From: Erysipelotrichaceae bacterium UBA4808
Lineage (GTDB): Bacteria; Bacillota_I; Bacilli_A; Erysipelotrichales; Erysipelotrichaceae
DNA length: 11,313 bases
NCBI GenBank assembly: GCA_002402585.1
Contig: DHGC01000023.1
Span: 22,606-33,918 of the forward strand
Direction of reading: 5' to 3'
Part shown: piece by piece, positions 7,226 to 11,313 of the stretch
How positions within the stretch are numbered: position 1 is the first letter of the stretch
Layout: each line of letters starts with the position of its first letter
Notes under the pieces: model-generated
What the model saw: the letters and a program-made list of their open reading frames with translations, nothing else
The model's database searches: none
What the model was told of the DNA's origin: nothing
Position numbers and translations under genes: made by a program

Positions 7226-8593
7226 ATGAAAAAAATCAAATACATCATAACGAAATTTCAAAATAGTCTCTTCTTTACGTATAACATCCTAAGTTACTTA
7301 GCCTTAATGGGCGTTTTCTTTTGGATCTTTTCTTATGCCTACGAAGATTTATTAAGAATCTCTCGTGAAGCAGCGGTGGCCTTGGTCACGTATGTGATAA
7401 CAGCGCTCTTTATGCTCAATGCTTATGGTGGCATGGATGTGGGCGTGAAGAGAACCCGTCAAATCGTGTATTCCTTGATTCTGGTCGTCTTGTTTGCGGA
7501 TTTGTTTACGTATTTGATGATTCAAGTCACCAACCCAAGCATCTGGAATATCTGGCAGTTTGGTTTTTATAGTTTACGGCGTTTGTTGTTTACCTTTGTG
7601 GTGCAGGTTTTATTGATCATTGCCTTGGCATGGATTGGCAATCGCATCTATTATCGATTGAATCCACCGAAGCGTACGTTCATCATTTATGGAACGAAGA
7701 AGAAGCCGAACAAGTTGATTCAAAAGATCACCAAGCAAGCGTATACCTATGATGTGAAGACTGTCGCATCCAACCTGAGTTTTCTGCAGAACACTGAAAA
7801 TATCAAGGGCCATGATTTGGTCATTCTTTATGGTTTGGCGAAGGATGAACGAATTGCTTATTCAGAATATTGTTATAAGCATAAGGTGGCGCTTTTGTTC
7901 AGTGCGGAGATCATGGATGTGGTGGAGTTCAGATCCAAACACACCTTGATTGATGATATTTCTTTATTTTCAACCAACATTGCAGAGGTTTCGATTGAAG
8001 ATCGGATCTTGAAGCGTCTATTGGATATCATTGTGTCGTTGGTGGGTTTGCTTCTGACTTCACCTTTATGGTTGATCTTTGCGATTTTGATCAAATTGGA
8101 AGACAAAGGCCCGGTGTTCTTTAAGCAGAAACGCATGACGAAAAACAATCGTGAGTTTGAAATCATCAAATTCAGAACGATGAAAGTGAATGTGGAGAAC
8201 CGCAGTGCCACGAAGAACGATGATCGGATCACCAAGGTCGGTAAGGTCTTGCGTAAGATTCGTTTGGATGAACTACCTCAGATTTTGAACATCCTCAAGG
8301 GGGACATGTCGGTTGTGGGCCCACGTCCTGAGATGTTGGAGAATGTGAATGCGTATACGGAAGAGATGCCGGAGTTTGCGTTGCGTTTACGGGTCAAGGC
8401 AGGTTTGACGGGTTATGCGCAGATTTATGGGAAGTACAATACGAGTCCAAAGGATAAGTTGATCTTGGATTTGATGTATATCGAGAATTTCAATATCTTC
8501 TTGGATATCAAGTTGATTCTGCAGACGGTTATGGTTTTCTTGAAGATTGATGATAGTACAGAAGGATTTGATGAGGAAGATGACACACAATGA
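7226..8593 (+). CDS. Polyprenyl-phosphate sugar phosphotransferase (exopolysaccharide priming enzyme)
   Basis: Initiates glycan synthesis by moving a sugar 1-phosphate from a UDP-sugar to undecaprenyl phosphate at the inner face of the membrane. The protein has 455 residues. Four predicted N-terminal membrane helices lie about 17-38, 49-68, 79-101 and 119-138. A nucleotide-binding-like cytosolic region (about 145-255) has TFIIYGTKKK where a Rossmann fold would begin. The C-terminal bacterial sugar transferase domain (about 262-445) starts with a hydrophobic re-entrant helix (266-290). Then come GPVFFKQKR, KFRTMK, RLDELPQ with the catalytic pair Asp348/Glu349, and VGPRPE (364-369). This is the large polytopic class (WcaJ, CpsE-like); the sugar cannot be told from sequence. 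TTGGAG precedes the ATG by 8 nt. The gene stands between two terminators, so it is probably a single-gene unit. Confidence 0.92.
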   Translation: MKKIKYIITKFQNSLFFTYNILSYLALMGVFFWIFSYAYEDLLRISREAAVALVTYVITALFMLNAYGGMDVGVKRTRQIVYSLILVVLFADLFTYLMIQVTNPSIWNIWQFGFYSLRRLLFTFVVQVLLIIALAWIGNRIYYRLNPPKRTFIIYGTKKKPNKLIQKITKQAYTYDVKTVASNLSFLQNTENIKGHDLVILYGLAKDERIAYSEYCYKHKVALLFSAEIMDVVEFRSKHTLIDDISLFSTNIAEVSIEDRILKRLLDIIVSLVGLLLTSPLWLIFAILIKLEDKGPVFFKQKRMTKNNREFEIIKFRTMKVNVENRSATKNDDRITKVGKVLRKIRLDELPQILNILKGDMSVVGPRPEMLENVNAYTEEMPEFALRLRVKAGLTGYAQIYGKYNTSPKDKLILDLMYIENFNIFLDIKLILQTVMVFLKIDDSTEGFDEEDDTQ

Positions 8594-8612
8594 GTTTGTG
8601 TGTCATTTTTTT
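8577..8612 (+). terminator. Strong intrinsic terminator after the sugar phosphotransferase gene
   Basis: Perfect 10-bp stem TGACACACAA (8581-8590) and TTGTGTGTCA (8596-8605) around the 5 nt loop TGAGT, followed by seven T (8606-8612). A-rich bases at 8577-8580 can pair with the T tract and extend the stem. The stop codon TGA (8591-8593) is in the loop and the last codons form the left arm. Confidence 0.93.
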
Positions 8613-8614
8613 AG

Positions 8615-8620
8615 TATAAT
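8615..8620 (+). promoter_or_regulatory. Consensus -10 box (TATAAT) directly before the Alg14-like gene
   Basis: TATAAT ends 6 nt before the ATG at 8627. No good -35 hexamer or TG extension is visible, since the T-run of the preceding terminator occupies the spacer. A start about 7 nt downstream would fall on the A of the ATG, giving a leaderless mRNA. GGAGG (8621-8625) lies only 1 nt before the ATG, which is too close for an ordinary ribosome binding site. Confidence 0.45.
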
Positions 8621-8626
8621 GGAGGC

Positions 8627-9097
8627 ATGAAATCCGTTGTCTTCATCGCCTCTACGGGAGGCCATTTAAATGAATTGCTTCAATTGAAGCCATTATTTGA
8701 GCATTATGACTATCAAATCATCACCGAAGGCGGTCCTTCGACGAAGCATCTCTTGGACAAATATCCACAGCGTGTCCATTTTCTTTTGTTTGGTTCCAAG
8801 GAACATCCTTTTTCGTATCTCTTCAAGTTTACGGCGAATAGTTTGCTTTCACTGGTCTATGTCTTGAGGTTCAAACCTAAAGTCATCGTTTCAACGGGGA
8901 CGCATACAGCGGTTCCTTTCTGTTATTGGGGGAAGTTGTTTAAGGCGAAGATCGTGTACATTGAGACCTATGCGAATGTTTATAATGGCAATGTGGCGGG
9001 TAAACTTTTATATCCCATCGTGGATGAGTATTTGATTCAGTGGGAGGAATTGCAGGCTGTGTATCCTCGTGCAAAGTTTGTGGGGAGGATCTTTTAA
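8627..9097 (+). CDS. Alg14-like (EpsF/CpsF-type) glycosyltransferase subunit
   Basis: Membrane-associated partner that recruits and activates an Alg13-like catalytic subunit, together adding the second sugar to a lipid-linked precursor. The 156 residues match the family. The N-terminus has a beta strand and the loop FIASTGGHLNELLQL (6-20), then TEGGPSTKH (33-41), a hydrophobic helix that may dock on the membrane (about 67-82), and VIVSTGTHTAVP (87-97). YIETYANVYNGNVAGKLLYP (111-130) and a QWEEL segment near the end are also typical. The start at 8627 gives the family-typical N-terminus, so no later start is likely, although the GGAGG is only 1 nt away. The stop overlaps the GT4 start by 1 nt (TAATG). 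Its usual partner, the Alg13-like gene, is downstream but separated by the GT4 gene. Donor sugar is not determinable. Confidence 0.9.
   Translation: MKSVVFIASTGGHLNELLQLKPLFEHYDYQIITEGGPSTKHLLDKYPQRVHFLLFGSKEHPFSYLFKFTANSLLSLVYVLRFKPKVIVSTGTHTAVPFCYWGKLFKAKIVYIETYANVYNGNVAGKLLYPIVDEYLIQWEELQAVYPRAKFVGRIF
9082..9089 (+). promoter_or_regulatory. Ribosome binding site that fixes the GT4 gene start
   Basis: GGGGAGGA lies 7 nt before the ATG at 9097. It selects this ATG over an in-frame upstream codon at 9040, which would only extend the protein into the Alg14-like gene. Confidence 0.82.
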
Positions 9098-10260
9098 TGA
9101 AGAAGCGCTTGTTGTTTGTGAACGATGAAATGGTGATGGGCGGTGTTGCTCGGATTTTGAATAATGTGCTTCGTCGCATTGATTTGAAGGTCTATGATGT
9201 GGATGTGTTGATTTTACATCCGCATGGTGAGCTTTTGAGTGAGTTGCCGGAGGGTGTTCGACTGTTGGATTCCCGTCCGTTCTTTAAGGGTGTGGATGTG
9301 ACTTTGAATCTCGCGTTGAAACAAGGTCGTTGGTTGGATGTTTTGCATAAGCTTCATATCTTGTTTTATATGAAGACGGGTTTGATTCACACTAAAATCA
9401 AGACTGAACGAACGTTGATGAATTTGGATGGTTATGATGTGGAAATCGCATCGAAAGAAGGGTTCTGTACGATTTTCGTCGCCAATGGATCCAGCAAACG
9501 GAAGATCAATTGGATCCATATTGATTACAGTGCTCGCAATTATGCGACGCATCATATGAATTTGATGCATGCGTCCTTGAAGACGATTGATTTGAACATC
9601 GCGGTGTCGCAGAAAGCGTGTGATGCGTTTGCGGACTTATTTGAGGTTAAAAATATCATGGCGATCCCTAACCTCATGGACATCGACGGCTTGAAAGAAA
9701 AGGCCTTGATGGAATGTGATGTGACGTATCGTAAAGATCGTGTGAATCTTATTTCTGTTGGTCGATTCCATCCGCAGAAAGCCTTCGATCGTTTGATTCA
9801 TGCGATGGCGGAGTTGAGGGCCTTGGATCTTCCAGTTGATTTGTATCTGGTTGGGGATGGAGAGTTGAGACCCAGTTGTGAGGCTTTGAGTCATAAACTT
9901 CATCTTGATGAATACATTCATTTCTTGGGTTCAAAACGTAATCCAATGCCTTATATCAAACAAGCTGATTGCTTTGTGCTCCCCTCTTTATACGAAGGCT
10001 ATCCAACGACGGTCATTGAATCGTTTTTTGCAGGAACGCCTGTCTTGGCCTGTGATGTGTCTGGTGTGTATGAGCAGATTCAAGAGGGTCACAATGGCTG
10101 GGTTGTAAATAACAGTCAAGAAGCTTTGAATGAACGTCTGATTGAGCTTGTGCGCAATCCAGAACGTTTGAAACCGATGCGCGAGCATTTAGTCGAATAT
10201 CATTATGACAATGCGTCGATTTTCGAACGATTCATGAAAGCGGTGGAGGGTCAAGTATGA
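9097..10260 (+). CDS. Glycosyltransferase family 4 enzyme (GT-B fold)
   Basis: Likely adds a sugar from a nucleotide-sugar donor to a lipid-linked glycan on the cytosolic face of the membrane. The protein has 387 residues from ATG 9097; the N-terminus LLFVNDEMVMGGVARILNNVL shows the Gly-rich first loop of a GT-B enzyme. The N-terminal domain spans about 1-200. The C-terminal domain begins near 215 with LISVGRFHPQKAF (218-230), the donor-binding segment. It continues with YLVGDGEL and FLGSKRNPMPYIKQADCFVLPS, then the EX7E motif formed by Glu300 and Glu308 (E-GYPTTVI-E), and GHNGWVV. These place it confidently in GT4; donor, acceptor and linkage are unknown. It sits between the Alg14-like and Alg13-like genes and overlaps the latter by 4 nt (ATGA), which suggests one transcript and a shared product. 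No membrane helix is evident. Confidence 0.9.
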   Translation: MKKRLLFVNDEMVMGGVARILNNVLRRIDLKVYDVDVLILHPHGELLSELPEGVRLLDSRPFFKGVDVTLNLALKQGRWLDVLHKLHILFYMKTGLIHTKIKTERTLMNLDGYDVEIASKEGFCTIFVANGSSKRKINWIHIDYSARNYATHHMNLMHASLKTIDLNIAVSQKACDAFADLFEVKNIMAIPNLMDIDGLKEKALMECDVTYRKDRVNLISVGRFHPQKAFDRLIHAMAELRALDLPVDLYLVGDGELRPSCEALSHKLHLDEYIHFLGSKRNPMPYIKQADCFVLPSLYEGYPTTVIESFFAGTPVLACDVSGVYEQIQEGHNGWVVNNSQEALNERLIELVRNPERLKPMREHLVEYHYDNASIFERFMKAVEGQV

Positions 10261-10745
10261 TTTTAGTTACCGTTGGGACCCAGGATAAGTCTTTTAAGCG
10301 TTTGATTGAAGCCATGGACCATCAGTTGGAAGCGGGCTTGATTCAAGAAGAAGTGATCGTACAATCCGGCTATACGCAGTATAGCAGTCAACGGATGACG
10401 ATCATTCCCTATTTCTCACAGGATGAATTGGATACCTATCGTCAAAAAGCATCCTTAGTCATTACCCATGGGGGCGTTGGAAGCATCTTGGATGCTTTGC
10501 GTTATCATAAAAAGGTGATCGGTGTTGCGCGTTTGAAGCAGTATAAGGAACACATCAATGATCATCAAGTTGAGATTTTAGAGAAATTCGCAAAGGAAGG
10601 TCATCTTCTGTATGCATCGGATTTGGCCATGATTCCAAGCCTAGTGAAGGAAGCTCAGGGTTTTAACCCGGTTCCCTACCCTTTCAATAATAAACTTTTG
10701 CTTGAACACGTGAAAAAAACGATCGATTCGTTCATAAATGAATAA
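10257..10745 (+). CDS. Alg13-like (EpsE/CpsG-type) glycosyltransferase catalytic subunit
   Basis: C-terminal-type GT-B domain related to Alg13/MurG (GT28-like) that binds the nucleotide sugar and works with the Alg14-like subunit. The 162 residues are normal for the family. It opens with MILVTVGTQDKSFKRLI, whose VGTQ loop is typical. It has VITHGGVGSILDAL (68-81) with the Gly-rich donor-binding loop, and RLKQYKEHINDHQVEI (92-107), matching the family pattern of conserved His and Gln residues near the sugar site. GGAGGG (10245-10250) lies 6 nt before the ATG, and the start overlaps the GT4 stop by 4 nt. The donor could be UDP-GlcNAc, UDP-galactose, UDP-glucose or UDP-glucuronate; the sequence does not say. 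Confidence 0.92.
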   Translation: MILVTVGTQDKSFKRLIEAMDHQLEAGLIQEEVIVQSGYTQYSSQRMTIIPYFSQDELDTYRQKASLVITHGGVGSILDALRYHKKVIGVARLKQYKEHINDHQVEILEKFAKEGHLLYASDLAMIPSLVKEAQGFNPVPYPFNNKLLLEHVKKTIDSFINE

Positions 10746-10748
10746 GAT

Positions 10749-10773
10749 GTGTTAAATTTATAGTTTTTAACAC
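10749..10773. repeat. Inverted repeat after the glycan genes: operator or weak terminator
   Basis: Perfect 8-bp arms GTGTTAAA (10749-10756) and TTTAACAC (10766-10773) around a 9 nt AT-rich centre. It starts 3 nt after the Alg13-like stop. There is no T-run after the right arm, so it is a poor intrinsic terminator in either direction. It lies upstream of the XRE gene promoter and could be a regulator binding site. Confidence 0.5.
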
Positions 10774-10783
10774 TCATTGTGTG

Positions 10784-10812
10784 TAGATTTTATGTTGATT
10801 TGTAACTACAAT
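10784..10812 (+). promoter_or_regulatory. Candidate promoter for the XRE regulator
   Basis: TACAAT (10807-10812) as -10 with a weak TAGATT (10784-10789) as -35 at a 17 bp spacing. The predicted start near 10819 would give a leader of about 19 bases that includes the GAGGGG ribosome binding site (10825-10830). Confidence 0.45.
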
Positions 10813-10820
10813 AGAAACAT

Positions 10821-10833
10821 AGTCGAGGGGACT
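10821..10833 (+). promoter_or_regulatory. Short inverted repeat enclosing the XRE gene ribosome binding site
   Basis: AGTC (10821-10824) and GACT (10830-10833) flank GAGGG. The repeat surrounds most of the Shine-Dalgarno sequence. It could be an operator half-site pair or a weak hairpin masking the site; at 4 bp per arm it may also be chance. Confidence 0.25.
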
Positions 10834-10837
10834 TTTG

Positions 10838-11098
10838 ATGGGAACGAACGAATTTGGGGAAGTCGTTGCGTTAGGTCTTCCAAAAGATAAGGAATTCGAA
10901 AGTTTCCGTAAAGCTTTTGGGAATCGCGTTAAACACTTCAGGAAGAGCAGTGGCTTGTCTCAAGAAGAGCTGGCCGAAAGAAGTGGTCTACACCGCAATT
11001 ACATTTCAGATGTAGAGCGGGGTCGCCGTAATTTATCCTTGGACGCTTTGTTAAAGTTGGCCAATGGATTGGGAATTAACATTCGGGATATGTTCTGA
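10838..11098 (+). CDS. Small XRE-family helix-turn-helix regulator
   Basis: DNA-binding protein of 86 residues, probably a dimer. A non-conserved N-terminal extension (about 1-25) precedes the five-helix XRE domain (about 27-82). The helix-turn-helix is SQEELAERSGLHRNYISDVERG (split here: SQEELAERSG 41-50, LHRNYISDVERG 51-62), followed by LSLDALLKLANGLGI. The recognition segment resembles controller (C) proteins of restriction-modification systems and also many general XRE regulators; no methylase or nuclease gene is in view. ATG 10838 is chosen over TTG 10835 because GAGGGG then sits at 7 nt. It has its own putative promoter and terminator, so it is probably a separate unit. A role in controlling the neighbouring glycan genes is possible from position only. 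There is no ligand-binding or peptidase domain. Confidence 0.85.
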   Translation: MGTNEFGEVVALGLPKDKEFESFRKAFGNRVKHFRKSSGLSQEELAERSGLHRNYISDVERGRRNLSLDALLKLANGLGINIRDMF

Positions 11099-11106
11099 CA
11101 TCAATT

Positions 11107-11126
11107 AGCGCTGTGAGGCGCTTTTT
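11107..11126 (+). terminator. Short intrinsic terminator after the XRE gene
   Basis: AGCGC (11107-11111) pairs with GCGCT (11118-11122) around the loop TGTGAG and is followed by a T tract ending at 11126. A few outer pairs (CAA with TTG) extend it across a 2x2 mismatch. The stem is short but GC-rich and begins 9 bases after the stop codon. Confidence 0.7.
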
Positions 11127-11137
11127 GATTGCGTGTA

Positions 11138-11146
11138 TGCTATAAT
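11138..11146 (+). promoter_or_regulatory. Extended -10 promoter for the membrane protein gene
   Basis: TGC followed by TATAAT (11141-11146) matches an extended -10 element. TTGATT upstream is too close to act as a -35. The expected start near 11153 falls at the AAAGG ribosome binding site (11149-11153), so the leader would be only about eight bases. Confidence 0.55.
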
Positions 11147-11160
11147 ACAAAGGTAAAATT

Positions 11161-11313
11161 ATGGAAATCCTACGTGCTTTAATCGTTACAATCATTGGTG
11201 TGTTTATCTTGATGACACTTTGGCCGCTCTTTGTGTTTTTGGTCTTGGTGTTTTTGGCGTATTGGGTTTTCATCTCGATGCGTTTGCGTAAAATGGGTGA
11301 AACCATCCGTCAA
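11161..11313 (+). CDS. Small membrane protein of unknown function, 5' part (runs off window)
   Basis: Open reading frame of 51 codons from ATG 11161 to the window edge with no stop. AAAGG lies 7 nt upstream and an extended -10 box just before that. Residues 3-42 are almost entirely hydrophobic, with a Trp-Pro break near 21-22, which suggests two closely spaced membrane helices forming a hairpin. A basic stretch (RLRK, about 43-46) follows, expected to stay in the cytoplasm. I do not recognise a family. It could be a small membrane protein of the DUF type or the N-terminal anchor of a larger protein whose soluble part lies outside the window. It is separated from the XRE gene by a terminator, so co-regulation is not implied. 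Confidence 0.65.
   Translation, partial: MEILRALIVTIIGVFILMTLWPLFVFLVLVFLAYWVFISMRLRKMGETIRQ

Noticed and set aside
9040..9096. N-terminal extension of the GT4 gene into the Alg14-like gene
   Set aside because: GGGGAGGA at a 7 nt spacing and the normal GT-B first strand support ATG 9097.
10749..10773. Inverted repeat as a normal intrinsic terminator
   Set aside because: The arms are AT-rich and no T tract follows on either strand, so it is reported as an inverted repeat with unknown role.
1..11313. tRNA, rRNA, CRISPR arrays, insertion sequences or prophage genes
   Set aside because: No tRNA-like fold, spaced direct repeats, transposase or terminal inverted repeats were seen; genes fill nearly all of the window.

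Overview
The window looks like a chromosomal segment of a low-to-mid GC Gram-positive bacterium (Bacillota, Firmicutes). The evidence is strong AGGAGG-type ribosome binding sites, U-rich intrinsic terminators, sigma-A-like promoters, the N-acetylated branch of diaminopimelate synthesis, and an Alg14/Alg13-type exopolysaccharide glycosyltransferase pair. A lineage such as Erysipelotrichia would fit, but the sequence alone does not settle the family. TGA is used as a stop, so the code is standard. All genes are on the + strand.

Region 1 (1-7182) is a tightly packed lysine/meso-diaminopimelate operon: lysA (3' part only), lysC, dapF, asd, dapA, dapB, dapH, dapL. Seven successive junctions overlap or nearly touch (ATGA overlaps at lysA/lysC, lysC/dapF, dapA/dapB and dapH/dapL; 11 and 20 nt overlaps at asd/dapA and dapB/dapH; a 1 nt gap at dapF/asd). 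Together they convert aspartate to aspartyl phosphate (LysC), aspartate semialdehyde (Asd), hydroxy-tetrahydrodipicolinate (DapA), tetrahydrodipicolinate (DapB), its N-acetylated open form (DapH), LL-DAP (DapL deacetylase, after an aminotransferase not present here), meso-DAP (DapF) and lysine (LysA). The operon ends in an intrinsic terminator whose loop contains the dapL stop codon. lysC appears to carry an in-frame internal start for a separate regulatory (ACT-domain) subunit.

Region 2 (7183-10745) is a short surface-glycan module. A polyprenyl-phosphate sugar phosphotransferase (priming enzyme) ends in a strong terminator of its own. A second cluster follows: an Alg14-like subunit, a GT4 glycosyltransferase and an Alg13-like subunit. 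The Alg14/Alg13 partners are split by the GT4 gene, and no flippase, polymerase or chain-length gene is in view. The Alg14-like gene has a perfect TATAAT exactly where it would start a leaderless mRNA.

Region 3 (10746-11313) has an intergenic stretch with an 8-bp inverted repeat, a small XRE-type helix-turn-helix regulator that resembles restriction-modification controller (C) proteins, a short terminator, and the start of a small membrane protein cut off by the window edge.

Nothing here amounts to a clearly novel system. The most interesting signals are regulatory: the internal start in lysC, the candidate leaderless gene, terminators folded around stop codons, and the inverted repeats before the XRE gene.
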